From Bacteroides luhongzhouii (lineage in GTDB: Bacteria > Bacteroidota > Bacteroidia > Bacteroidales > Bacteroidaceae), in NCBI RefSeq assembly GCF_009193295.2, contig NZ_CP059973.1, positions 310,001 to 374,000 on the forward strand: a stretch of DNA of 64,000 nucleotides, written 5' to 3'. This document shows positions 17,919 through 27,027 of the stretch, piece by piece (position 1 is the first letter of the stretch; every line of letters begins with the position of its first letter). The position numbers and the translations under genes were made by a program. Below the pieces are notes generated by a model, which was given only the letters and a program-made list of their open reading frames with translations, had not been told where the DNA came from and searched no databases.

Positions 17919-20168
17919 ATGAAAAAAATTGTATGGATGGCCGTCGCCTTATCGGGCGTAGGCATCACTGTTCATGCACAGACGAGTGCAAAGGATAGTA
18001 TGAGAGTAGTAAACCTGCAAGAAGTGCAGGTAGTATCCACGCGTGCCACCTCCAAAACTCCCGTGGCATTCACCAATATAGGCAAAGCGGAATTGAAGAA
18101 GGTTAACTTCGGACAGGATATCCCTTATCTGTTGAGCATGACTCCTTCTACGTTGACCACATCGGATGCTGGAGCAGGTATCGGCTACACGACCCTTCGC
18201 GTGCGCGGAACCGACGGCACACGCATCAACATCACAGTGAACGGCATACCGATGAACGATGCCGAAAGCCATAATCTGTTCTGGGTAAATATGCCCGACT
18301 TTTCTTCTTCCGTAAAAGATATGCAAGTGCAACGCGGCGCAGGTACGTCTACCAACGGGGCAGGCGCCTTCGGAGCCAGCGTAAATATGCAGACCGAAGG
18401 TGCATCCATGAAGCCGTATGCCGAATTCAACGGTTCATACGGTTCATTCAACACGCACAAAGAAACAGTGAAAGTGGGAACCGGTCTGCTCAATAATCAT
18501 TGGACGTTTGACGCCCGTCTTTCCAATATCGGTACGGACGGATACATAGACCGTGCTTCGGTAGACTTGAATTCTTACTACCTGCAAGGAGGTTATTTTG
18601 CAGAAAACACATCTGTGAAGCTGATTGCATTCGCCGGAAAAGAAAAGACATATCACGCCTGGGGATACGCAACCAAAAAGGAAATGGAGGATTTCGGCAG
18701 ACGCTACAACCCCTGCGGCGAGATGTACACCGACGCCAACGGCAACAAGCATTTTTATGACGACCAAACGGACAATTATCTGCAAAAGAATTATCAGCTT
18801 CTCTTCAATCATACTTTCTCAACAGCCTGGAACTTGAACGTTGCCTTGCATTATACCAAAGGCGATGGCTATTACGAAGAGTACAAAGACGGCAGATCCC
18901 TCATAGAATATGGTCTGAAGCCATTCACAATAGATGGGACCGAAATAGCCAAAAGTGATTTAGTCCGTCAGAAGAAGATGGACAACAAATTCGGCGGTGG
19001 CGTTTTTTCTCTCAATTATACGGCCAACAGGCTGAATGCGTCTCTGGGAGGTGGTTTGAATCAATACCGGGGCAATAACTTCGGAAGGGTTCCCTGGGTG
19101 AAGAATTATGTGGGCACTCTATCTCCCGATCATGAATATTACCGCAATAAATCCAAAAAGACCGATGGCAATATTTATCTGAAAGCAAACTACGATCTTA
19201 CCAGAGGACTAAGCGCGTATGCCGATCTTCAGTATCGACACATCGACTATACCATCGACGGCAACAATGATAAATATGACTGGAGCAAGAATGCTCTGCG
19301 TCCACTGGCAGTAGACAAGAAGTTCGATTTCTTTAACCCGAAAGTCGGATTAAACTGGAATATCACGTCCAACCATCGCGTTTATGCCTCTTTCTCGGTA
19401 GCTCAAAAAGAACCGACAAGGAACAATTATACGGATGGCGATCCGGATTCGTATCCAAAAGCAGAAAAACTGCTCGACTATGAAGCGGGATATACTTTCG
19501 CCAATCAATGGTTGACGGCAGGCGCAAACTTCTACTACATGGATTATACCGACCAACTGGTTCTGACCGGAGCTTTAAATGACATCGGTGAAGCACTGAC
19601 CGAAAACGTACCGGACAGTTATCGTATGGGAGTCGAGCTAATGCTGGGAATCAAACCGTGTAAATGGTTTCAATGGGACATAAACGCTACATGGAGCAAA
19701 AACCGCATCCAGGATTTTGTAGAAAGCCTGCCGGGTTACCATTATAATGCAGATGGTAGTTCTACTTCCCTCCCGACTGTTCAGATCAAGCATAAAGACA
19801 CTCACATCGCTTTCTCACCCGACTTCCTATTTAATAACCGTTTCTCATTCATTTATAAGGGATTCGAGGCAGCTCTGCAATCGCAATTCGTCAGCAAACA
19901 GTATATGACAAATGCAGAAGTAGAAGAATTGACTCTTGATAAATATTTTGTCAGTAACCTCAATCTGGCGTACTCTTTCCGCCCCAAGAAGGTGTTGAAA
20001 GAAGTCACGGTAGGGTTTACTGTATATAATCTGTTTAATGAAAAATATGAGAACAACGGTTGGGCCTCGAGCGATTACACCGATACGGTGGAGAATCGGG
20101 GAAACTATGCCGGATATGCAGCGCAGGCAGGAACAAACGTCATGGGACATGTTTCTTTCCGCTTTTAA
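17919..20168 (+). CDS. TonB-dependent thiamine outer-membrane receptor
   Basis: A 749-residue receptor. The signal peptide is MKKIVWMAVALSGVGITVHA. A plug domain begins near VVNLQEVQVVSTRA and includes YTTLRVRGTDGTRINITVNGIP and VQRGAGTSTNGAGAFGASVN. The barrel ends in aromatic FRF as expected for Bam insertion. A TPP riboswitch directly upstream and pnuT and a thiamine pyrophosphokinase downstream make thiamine (or a relative) the likely ligand. The same receptor/PnuT/kinase arrangement is known from B. thetaiotaomicron. Confidence 0.92.
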   Translation: MKKIVWMAVALSGVGITVHAQTSAKDSMRVVNLQEVQVVSTRATSKTPVAFTNIGKAELKKVNFGQDIPYLLSMTPSTLTTSDAGAGIGYTTLRVRGTDGTRINITVNGIPMNDAESHNLFWVNMPDFSSSVKDMQVQRGAGTSTNGAGAFGASVNMQTEGASMKPYAEFNGSYGSFNTHKETVKVGTGLLNNHWTFDARLSNIGTDGYIDRASVDLNSYYLQGGYFAENTSVKLIAFAGKEKTYHAWGYATKKEMEDFGRRYNPCGEMYTDANGNKHFYDDQTDNYLQKNYQLLFNHTFSTAWNLNVALHYTKGDGYYEEYKDGRSLIEYGLKPFTIDGTEIAKSDLVRQKKMDNKFGGGVFSLNYTANRLNASLGGGLNQYRGNNFGRVPWVKNYVGTLSPDHEYYRNKSKKTDGNIYLKANYDLTRGLSAYADLQYRHIDYTIDGNNDKYDWSKNALRPLAVDKKFDFFNPKVGLNWNITSNHRVYASFSVAQKEPTRNNYTDGDPDSYPKAEKLLDYEAGYTFANQWLTAGANFYYMDYTDQLVLTGALNDIGEALTENVPDSYRMGVELMLGIKPCKWFQWDINATWSKNRIQDFVESLPGYHYNADGSSTSLPTVQIKHKDTHIAFSPDFLFNNRFSFIYKGFEAALQSQFVSKQYMTNAEVEELTLDKYFVSNLNLAYSFRPKKVLKEVTVGFTVYNLFNEKYENNGWASSDYTDTVENRGNYAGYAAQAGTNVMGHVSFRF

Positions 20169-20180
20169 TACTACAGAGTT

Positions 20181-20747
20181 ATGGAATTGAATTTTCTGGA
20201 AATATTCGGTACGATTGTCGGGCTAGTCTACCTTTGGTTGGAGTACCGGGCAAGTATCTATCTTTGGATAGCAGGTATCGTGATGCCTGCCATCTATATC
20301 TTCGTATATTATAAAGCAGGACTGTATGCCGATTTCGGTATCAATATCTACTATCTGATAGCTGCCATCTACGGTTGGTTCTTTTGGATGTGGGGAGGGA
20401 GGGAACCCAAAAATCTTCCTATCGTACATACTCCGTGGAAATGTTACTTACCTCTTTTTCTGGTATTTATTGCCACATTTATCGGCATTGCATGGATACT
20501 GATCGAATATACGGACAGCAACGTGCCCTGGCTGGATAGTTTTACTACGGCATTGAGCATTGTCGGCATGTGGATGCTGGCACGCAAATATATCGAGCAA
20601 TGGTTTGCCTGGATTCTTGTGGATATTGTCTGCTGCGGACTTTATATCTACAAAGACCTTTATTTTACTTCTGCTTTATACGGACTTTACTCCATTATAG
20701 CTATCTTTGGCTACTTTAAATGGAAAAAATTAATGAATATACAATGA
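20181..20747 (+). CDS. pnuT: PnuT-type thiamine transporter (PnuC family)
   Basis: A 188-residue inner-membrane protein with about seven hydrophobic helices. The start LNFLEIFGTIVGLVYLWLEY and the motif NIYYLIAAIYGWFFWMWGG are the PnuC-family signature (WxxW region). The family mediates facilitated diffusion of vitamin precursors that are trapped by phosphorylation. Position between a riboswitch-controlled receptor and a thiamine pyrophosphokinase points to thiamine. It begins 12 bp after the receptor gene and ends in an ATGA overlap with the kinase gene. Confidence 0.9.
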   Translation: MELNFLEIFGTIVGLVYLWLEYRASIYLWIAGIVMPAIYIFVYYKAGLYADFGINIYYLIAAIYGWFFWMWGGREPKNLPIVHTPWKCYLPLFLVFIATFIGIAWILIEYTDSNVPWLDSFTTALSIVGMWMLARKYIEQWFAWILVDIVCCGLYIYKDLYFTSALYGLYSIIAIFGYFKWKKLMNIQ

Positions 20748-21370
20748 TAAGCGAACACTATACTCCCGAAGCCGTCATACTTGCCAACGGCGAATATCCT
20801 ACGCATGCGCTTCCCCTGAAAATACTGGAAGAGGCTAAATTCGTGATTTGTTGCGATGGAGCAGCCAACGAATATATCTTACGTGGACATACCCCGGATG
20901 TGATTATCGGTGACGGAGATTCTCTTTCTTCGGAAAACAAAACACGCTTTTCGGACATTATTCATCATATAGCCGATCAGGAAACAAACGACCAAACCAA
21001 GGCTGTCCACTTCCTGCAAGAAAAAGGCTACCGGAAGATAGTCATCGTCGGTGCTACCGGAAAACGGGAAGACCACACATTGGGAAATATCAGTTTGCTG
21101 CTGGATTATATGAAAAGCGGTATGGAAGTGCGGACAGTTACGGATTACGGAGTATTTATTCCGGCAAGTGGCACGCAGACTTTCGTTTCCCACGCCGGGC
21201 AGCAAGTATCCATTATCAATTTCGGAGCGAAAGGATTGAAAGGGGAAGGATTGGTTTATCCGCTTAGCGACTTTACGAATTGGTGGCAAGGGACTCTTAA
21301 TGAGGCTACAGGCAATCGTTTTACCATTCAGTGCACGGGAGAGTATTTAGTATTTCTAGCTTCTATATAA
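20744..21370 (+). CDS. Thiamine pyrophosphokinase
   Basis: Starting at the ATG that overlaps the pnuT stop (20744-20747), the protein has 208 residues and begins close to AVILANGEYPTHALP. An in-frame ATG at 20720 is unlikely because it lies inside pnuT. VICCDGAANEY, VIIGDGDSLS and the Asp-rich DQETNDQTKAVHFL match the catalytic domain of TPK, and GATGKREDHTLGN follows. The C-terminal part is the thiamine-binding sheet. It makes TPP from thiamine and ATP, trapping imported thiamine. Confidence 0.92.
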   Translation: MISEHYTPEAVILANGEYPTHALPLKILEEAKFVICCDGAANEYILRGHTPDVIIGDGDSLSSENKTRFSDIIHHIADQETNDQTKAVHFLQEKGYRKIVIVGATGKREDHTLGNISLLLDYMKSGMEVRTVTDYGVFIPASGTQTFVSHAGQQVSIINFGAKGLKGEGLVYPLSDFTNWWQGTLNEATGNRFTIQCTGEYLVFLASI

Positions 21371-21402
21371 ACCGATATTAACTCTCAAGACATTTTATTA
21401 CT

Positions 21403-21481
21403 ATGAGAAAATATTCTCATTGCAATGAGAAAAAATACTCATAGTGATGAGAACTTTTTCTCATTGCGGTGAGAATATCTC
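21403..21481. repeat. Tandem palindrome array, 22-bp period
   Basis: Three 18-bp inverted repeats of the form ATGAGAA-N4-TTCTCAT begin at 21403, 21425 and 21447, and a partial fourth (GTGAGAATATCTC) begins at 21469. They are separated by four-base linkers TGCA, AGTG and TGCG, giving an exact 22-bp period. The second unit has one arm mismatch. The array is downstream of the thiamine operon and convergent with thrC. Confidence 0.85.
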
Positions 21482-21542
21482 TTTCATTCCAATAGACTGA
21501 CAACGCTTCACATCCCCCTGTCTAACAGTCTATTAAGACTGA

Positions 21543-22844
21543 CTATAATGAAAGCAAATAGCTCTTGAAATCTGCAAACTCTTTCGTCATTTGCAAGCTC
21601 TTCTTCTCGCCTTTCATAAATTCCTGCAATTTGGCAGGTATCTCTACTGATTCACCGATAATGCTTTCCACTGTTTCAAGGAATTTAGCCGGATGAGCCG
21701 TTTCAAGGAATACACCCGTTTCGCCTTCTTTCAAGCCTTCTACCAATGCACGGTATCCGCAAGCTCCGTGAGGATCGAGGAGATAATGATGTTCTTTCCA
21801 AGTTTCTTTCACCGTTTCACGGATCTGCTCGTCGGTATAAGTTGTTCCTGAAATTTCGGCAGAGATAGCAGCATGCGAACCATTATACAAATCAAGTACA
21901 CGGGCAAAGTTGCTAGGATCTCCCACGTCCATAGCGTTAGCGATTGTTGCAATAGACGGACGGGGATTGTATTTACCTGTTTGCAGGTATTGATAGAAAA
22001 TATCGTTGCGGTTGTTGGCAGCAATGAAACGCTTCACAGGCAATCCCATTTTCTTTCCGAACAATCCTGCGGTGATATTTCCGAAGTTTCCGCTAGGTAC
22101 GCAGATGACGGCGTTATCTGCTTTTCCGGCACGCTTCAGTTGAGCGTATGCATAGAAATAATAAAATGCTTGTGGCAGGAAACGGGCTACATTGATGGAA
22201 TTGGCAGAAGTCAATGATAGATGTTCATTCAGCTCCTTATCCATAAAAGCAGCTTTTACCAATGCCTGGCAATCATCAAACGTTCCGTCCACTTCGAGGG
22301 CAGTGATGTTCTGCCCCAGTGTAGTGAATTGTTTTTCCTGTATTTCGCTGACTTTTCCTTTCGGATAGAGCACATATACATGAATACCGTCCACACCCAG
22401 AAAACCGTTAGCCACGGCACTTCCCGTATCACCGGAAGTGGCTACCAGTACATTTACATTCTTCTGTCCTTCTTTCTTAATGAAGTATCCCAGCAGACGT
22501 GCCATGAAACGACCGCCTACATCTTTGAAGGCCAGTGTCGGTCCGTGGAAAAGTTCGAGCGAGTAGATGTTATCCGCTACCTTCACCAAAGGTACATCAA
22601 AACTTAATGTATCATATACAATCTGTTTCAAGGTGTCGGCAGGAATGTCCTCACCGAAGAAAGCATCGGCTACACGATAAGCTATTTCCTGAAAAGACAA
22701 CGTATCAATTGTATCGTAAAACTCTTGTGGAAGAGGCTTGATAGACATAGGCATAAACAACCCTTTATCGGCTGCAAGACCCTTTACAACTGCTTCCTGT
22801 AAAGAAGCCACCGGCGCTTGTTTATTCGTACTATAATATTTCAT
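21543..22844 (-). CDS. thrC: Threonine synthase
   Basis: A 433-residue PLP enzyme of fold type II. MKYYSTNKQAPVASLQEAVV is a typical ThrC start. PTLAFKDVGGRFMARLL carries the PLP lysine, VATSGDTGSAVANGF binds phosphate, and SANSINVARFLPQ follows. It converts O-phosphohomoserine to threonine. It is the third gene of the thrA / kinase / thrC cluster on this strand, 127 bp after the previous gene, with a repeat hairpin in the gap. Confidence 0.95.
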   Translation of the reverse strand: MKYYSTNKQAPVASLQEAVVKGLAADKGLFMPMSIKPLPQEFYDTIDTLSFQEIAYRVADAFFGEDIPADTLKQIVYDTLSFDVPLVKVADNIYSLELFHGPTLAFKDVGGRFMARLLGYFIKKEGQKNVNVLVATSGDTGSAVANGFLGVDGIHVYVLYPKGKVSEIQEKQFTTLGQNITALEVDGTFDDCQALVKAAFMDKELNEHLSLTSANSINVARFLPQAFYYFYAYAQLKRAGKADNAVICVPSGNFGNITAGLFGKKMGLPVKRFIAANNRNDIFYQYLQTGKYNPRPSIATIANAMDVGDPSNFARVLDLYNGSHAAISAEISGTTYTDEQIRETVKETWKEHHYLLDPHGACGYRALVEGLKEGETGVFLETAHPAKFLETVESIIGESVEIPAKLQEFMKGEKKSLQMTKEFADFKSYLLSL

Positions 22845-22864
22845 GGGATGATATTTTTAGTGCT

Positions 22865-22966
22865 CACCACAGATTACACAGATTGACACAGATATTTTCT
22901 CTATTATTACATAATACAAAAGTCTCTTATCACTTTAAATCTGCGCGAATCTGTGTAATCTGTGAT
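22865..22966. repeat. Interspersed inverted repeat pair in thr operon
   Basis: CACAGATTACACAGATT (22868-22884) pairs with AATCTGTGTAATCTGTG (22948-22964), with more imperfect pairing outside. The pair spans most of the gap between the homoserine kinase candidate and thrC and would form a long hairpin in the transcript. A related pair lies at 41465-41656. Confidence 0.75.
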
Positions 22967-22971
22967 GAACA

Positions 22972-24180
22972 TTATTTCATAAATTCTTTAATGAACTCGT
23001 CTTCTTTCAACACACCATAACTACCATTGCAGGCAGATACTTCGTCGTAAGTTTGCACCTCGTCCGGCTCAATTCCCGGATACCAGATAAGGAACGGGAT
23101 AGGTTCGGAAGTGTGTGTGCGAAGTTCGCAGGGAGTAGGATGGTCAGGCAATACGGCTATTGCTACCGGTTCATCCCAATCTTTCACAGCTTCGTAGATA
23201 GGTCCTACGGCACGTTTATCCAGATTCTCGATAGTGAGAAGTTTCAAGTCGATGTCTCCTTCGTGTCCGGCCTCATCACTGGCTTCGATATGAAGATAGA
23301 CAAAGTCATCGGTTTTCAAGGCTTCCAATGCAGCCGCCACTTTATTTTCATAATTTGTATTATACAGACCGGTTGCTCCTTCTACCGCAATACGACGCAA
23401 CCCGGCATAATAACCGATTCCATTTATCAGATCGACTGCCGAAATCACCGCACCTTTTTCCACTTGCGGGAAAGTTTCGGAGAAAGTAGACATCTGCGGA
23501 CGATAACCGGGGCTCCAAGGCCAAATACTATTGGCGGGGTCTTTACCTTCAGCCATGCGTTTCAGGTTCAATGGATGATTCTTCAACAGTTCCTGTGATT
23601 TTAGAATCAGGTCATTAATCAGATCTGCCGTTTCTTGTGCTTCCGGCACCAATGGTTTCACCATCAGCGGGCGGAAAGGTTTCAAAGGAACATCGTGCGG
23701 AGGGGTGCAGTCCAATTCTTTATTTCCTCCCTTGATAACCAACAGATGACGGTATTGGACTCCTGTGTGAAACCGTACGCGTTCATTGCCTAGTTTTTCT
23801 TGCAAGTATTGAATCAATACGTCCGCTTCTTCCGTAGATATATGTCCGGAGGAGTGATTCTTCAGAATTTCTCCTTCCACACAAATCAAGTTACAACGCA
23901 TTGCCATCTCGCCTGGTTTCAGATCCACGCCGATACTGGCAGCTTCCAGCGGTCCACGACCTTCGTACACTTTCGGAAGATTATATCCCAACACAGACAT
24001 GTTGGCTACTTCACTACCCGGATGGAAACCTTCTGCCACGGTAATCAAGCGACCATTACGTCCCATTCGGGCTAATTTATCCATATATGGCGTTTTCGCA
24101 TATTGCAGGAGCGTCTTGTCCCCTAGTGACTTCACTGGCCAGTCGGCCATTCCGTCTCCCAATATAATGATATGCTTCAT
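22972..24180 (-). CDS. Phosphoglycerate-mutase-like protein, probable homoserine kinase
   Basis: A 402-residue alkaline-phosphatase-superfamily protein. MKHIIILGDGMADWPVKSLGDKT holds the first metal Asp. NGRLITVAEGFHPGSEVANMSVLGY holds the catalytic Ser region. YLHIEASDEAGHEGD and AVLPDHPTPCELRTHT hold the second metal set. This is the archaeal-type cofactor-independent phosphoglycerate mutase family. In Bacteroides it sits between thrA and thrC where no GHMP-type thrB is present, and relatives in such operons are annotated as homoserine kinases. I infer that role from the context. Confidence 0.82.
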   Translation of the reverse strand: MKHIIILGDGMADWPVKSLGDKTLLQYAKTPYMDKLARMGRNGRLITVAEGFHPGSEVANMSVLGYNLPKVYEGRGPLEAASIGVDLKPGEMAMRCNLICVEGEILKNHSSGHISTEEADVLIQYLQEKLGNERVRFHTGVQYRHLLVIKGGNKELDCTPPHDVPLKPFRPLMVKPLVPEAQETADLINDLILKSQELLKNHPLNLKRMAEGKDPANSIWPWSPGYRPQMSTFSETFPQVEKGAVISAVDLINGIGYYAGLRRIAVEGATGLYNTNYENKVAAALEALKTDDFVYLHIEASDEAGHEGDIDLKLLTIENLDKRAVGPIYEAVKDWDEPVAIAVLPDHPTPCELRTHTSEPIPFLIWYPGIEPDEVQTYDEVSACNGSYGVLKEDEFIKEFMK

Positions 24181-24190
24181 AAATTGAAAA

Positions 24191-26626
24191 TTAAACGTTC
24201 GCGATGCTCATGATATCAGCGAATACTCCGGCAGCCGTAACTCCGGCACCGGCACCGTATCCCTGAATCATCATCGGATATTCTTTATAGCGTTCCGTAG
24301 TAAGCAGGATAATGTTGTTGCTACCTTCCAGACCGTAGAACGGGTGGTTGGCACCTACTTCCTGTAAGCCGACAGAAGCTTTTCCGTTCTCCAGTTTGGC
24401 TACGAAACGCCAGTGTTTATTTTCTTTCTCCAATACCTGGCGGCGGGCTTCAAAGTCTGCGTCGAGACTTGGAACACGTTTCCAGAAATCTTCCAGAGAA
24501 CCTTCGAAGAAGTCATTCGGAACAAAGAGGTTCTTTTCAACATCTTCCTGTTCCAGACGGTATCCGGCTTCACGTGCCAGAATCACCAGTTTACGGATTA
24601 CGTCTTTTCCGCTCAAGTCGATACGCGGGTCCGGTTCGGAGTAACGTTCTTCCTGTGCCATTTTGATGGTACGGCTGAAAGGAATATCGGCACTGATTTT
24701 GTTAAAGATGTAGTTCAACGTACCTGAAAGCACTGCTTCAATCTTCAGAATCTTGTCGCCACTATGAATCAGGTCATTGATCGTGTTAATAATTGGAAGG
24801 CCTGCACCTACGTTTGTTTCGAACAGATATTTCACACCACGTTGGCGGGCAATCGTTTTCAGTTCACGATAGTTCTCGTAAGCGGAAGAAGCGGCAATCT
24901 TGTTGGCTGCTACCACAGAGATATTGTGTTGCAGGAAATCTTTATAAAGTGACGCAATGTCGGCGCTGGCCGTACAGTCTACAAATACAGAATTAAAGAT
25001 GTTCATTCCGATAATCTCGTCGCGGATGGTTTGCAGACTACTGTCTTTCCCCTTTTCCAGCAGTTCTTTACGGAAGTTGGCAAGGTCGAAACCTTCACGG
25101 CTGAACATTGCCTTGGCAGCATCAATGATACCTACCACATGGAGTTTCAATCCGTTTTCCATCATGAGTTTCTGCTGTTGGCAACGAATCTGTTCTACGA
25201 GGCTGCCGCCTACCGTACCGACACCGCAGATAAAGAGGTTCAGTACCTGATATTCGGAGAGGAAGAAAGAGTCGTGAATGACGTTCAGGGATTTACGCAG
25301 AGATTTGGAATCGACCACAAAAGAGATATTTGTTTCCGAAGCTCCTTGCGCACAGGCAATTACGTTGATACCGTTGCGTCCCAGCGTACCGAAAAGTTTA
25401 CCGGCGATACCCGGGGTATGTTTCATATTCTCGCCTACGATAGCAACCGTTGCCAGGTTTCTTTCCGCGAGAATCGGAGAAATCTCTCCCATTTCTATTT
25501 CTTTCGCGAATTCCTCATTCAGCACTTCACAAGCCAGGTCGGCATCGGCATTACGCACACCGATAGAAGTACTGTTCTCCGATGAAGCCTGCGACACGAG
25601 GAATACGCTGATTCCGTTCTTAGCCAATGCTTTAAAGATACGGTAGTTTACACCGATCACACCCACCATACCGAGTCCCTGAACAGTGATCAGGCTGGTG
25701 TCGTTGATGGAGGAAATACCTTTGATAGCCTTGCTCTGCGGGTTGGAAACTTCTTGTTTGATAATCGTTCCCACTCCGTCCGGATTGAAGGTATTCTTTA
25801 TTATAATAGGAATATTCTTGTGACATACGGGATAGATAGTCGGCGGATAAACCACCTTTGCACCGAAATTACAAAGTTCGGTCGCTTCTACATAACTCAA
25901 TTCCGTAATGGTATAAGCAGTTGAAATGACACGCGGGTCAGCCGTCATAAATCCGTCTACATCCGTCCAGATTTCCAGACTTGCCGCATCCAAAGCCGCA
26001 GCAATAATGGCAGCCGTATAGTCCGAGCCACCACGCCCGAGGTTCGTCACATCTCCTGTCGTTTTATCTGAAGAGATGAATCCCGGCACCAGTGACACTT
26101 TAGGGATAGACCGGAAAGCCTCTTTCACCAACTTATTAGTCAGGTCGGTATCCAGCGTATGTTTACTATGTTTTCTTTCGGTCTTGATAAAAGTGCGCGA
26201 ATCGAACCATTCTGCTCCATCAATCAGTTCGGTAACGATAATGGATGAAAGGCGTTCACCATAGCTGACGATTGTATCCGAAGTCTTAGCGGAAAGGTCT
26301 CTAATCAGATAAATTCCCTGGAAGATGTCCTTCAATTCGTTCAGCAGTTCGCCAATCTGACGTTGCAACGAAACTTGCTTTTCTCCGGCAGGAATCACCT
26401 CCTTAATCATCTCTACATGACGGTAAACGATTTCGCGGAACTCACCCTCATAGGCTGAATCTCCTACTGCCGCCATCTTTGATGTATTTATCAATTTGTC
26501 AGTGATGCCTCCCAATGCGGAAACAACTACAATTACCGGCTCACCTGCCGACTCTACAATTCTCTTTACGCTTAAAATGCTGTTCACGGAACCTACGGAC
26601 GTCCCGCCGAATTTCATTACTTTCAT
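24191..26626 (-). CDS. thrA: Bifunctional aspartokinase / homoserine dehydrogenase I
   Basis: An 811-residue fusion. The N-terminal kinase begins MKVMKFGGTSVGSV and has the catalytic region TNLGRGGSDYTAAIIAAALDA. Two ACT domains follow (about 310-460, with VQGLGMVGVIGV and VAIVGENMKHTPGI). The dehydrogenase has the NAD(P) loop LFICGVGTVGGSL and the catalytic stretch EAVLSGTLNYIF. It catalyses the first and third steps toward threonine, and the ACT domains imply threonine feedback. It is the first large gene behind a leader-peptide attenuator. Confidence 0.96.
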   Translation of the reverse strand: MKVMKFGGTSVGSVNSILSVKRIVESAGEPVIVVVSALGGITDKLINTSKMAAVGDSAYEGEFREIVYRHVEMIKEVIPAGEKQVSLQRQIGELLNELKDIFQGIYLIRDLSAKTSDTIVSYGERLSSIIVTELIDGAEWFDSRTFIKTERKHSKHTLDTDLTNKLVKEAFRSIPKVSLVPGFISSDKTTGDVTNLGRGGSDYTAAIIAAALDAASLEIWTDVDGFMTADPRVISTAYTITELSYVEATELCNFGAKVVYPPTIYPVCHKNIPIIIKNTFNPDGVGTIIKQEVSNPQSKAIKGISSINDTSLITVQGLGMVGVIGVNYRIFKALAKNGISVFLVSQASSENSTSIGVRNADADLACEVLNEEFAKEIEMGEISPILAERNLATVAIVGENMKHTPGIAGKLFGTLGRNGINVIACAQGASETNISFVVDSKSLRKSLNVIHDSFFLSEYQVLNLFICGVGTVGGSLVEQIRCQQQKLMMENGLKLHVVGIIDAAKAMFSREGFDLANFRKELLEKGKDSSLQTIRDEIIGMNIFNSVFVDCTASADIASLYKDFLQHNISVVAANKIAASSAYENYRELKTIARQRGVKYLFETNVGAGLPIINTINDLIHSGDKILKIEAVLSGTLNYIFNKISADIPFSRTIKMAQEERYSEPDPRIDLSGKDVIRKLVILAREAGYRLEQEDVEKNLFVPNDFFEGSLEDFWKRVPSLDADFEARRQVLEKENKHWRFVAKLENGKASVGLQEVGANHPFYGLEGSNNIILLTTERYKEYPMMIQGYGAGAGVTAAGVFADIMSIANV

Positions 26627-26744
26627 GAAGATACTTATTTAAATGCAATGTCCTGCAGTTTGCTTTTTACAGAACGATTGGTTGTTTACGAATAAAATTG
26701 AATTTGAATTTTGCCTGTTTATACAAGCGTGAATCACGTAGATA

Positions 26745-26779
26745 CACAAAAACTATCCATCAACCCCTAAGGGTCATGG
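26745..26779 (-). terminator. Attenuator terminator upstream of thrA
   Basis: On the minus strand CCAT-GACCC and GGGTT-(G)-ATGG pair with one bulge, followed by ATAGTTTTTG. The hairpin overlaps the end of the leader peptide. The segment CTATCCA near the leader start can pair with TGGATAG in the terminator, giving an alternative fold, and CACAT-CC-ATGTG lies between them. Confidence 0.6.
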
Positions 26780-26819
26780 TACACATGGATGTGACTGTAT
26801 GTGGATAGTACTTCATCAT
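26760..26819 (-). CDS. Threonine-rich leader peptide
   Basis: Nineteen codons from ATG 26819 to TGA 26760 encode MMKYYPHTVTSMCTMTLRG, with four Thr codons in nine residues (HTVTSMCTMT). A second in-frame ATG at 26816 is equally possible. It precedes thrA by about 130 nt and ends inside a terminator-like hairpin. This is the layout of thrL-type attenuation in enteric bacteria, though the peptide itself is unrelated. Confidence 0.55.
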   Translation of the reverse strand: MMKYYPHTVTSMCTMTLRG

Positions 26820-27027
26820 AGTCCTTGTTTCTACTCTTGTTTTTGATAAGTGTCGCAAAAGTAATAATAAAAACGTTCAATCTATCACTTTTTTCGGTTT
26901 TTTTCTGATAAAAAGAATCTTCCGCCTTCTATTCGTTCTGTCATCCGCCTTTACTTTTATGACATTTTGCTACTTATATATCAAATATATTATTATATTT
27001 GCGAAAACAATCGCACAAAATCAGCTT

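Noticed and set aside
21403..21481. CRISPR-like array
   Set aside because: The units are palindromes of 18 bp with only 4-bp linkers, no spacers of CRISPR size, and no cas genes in the window.
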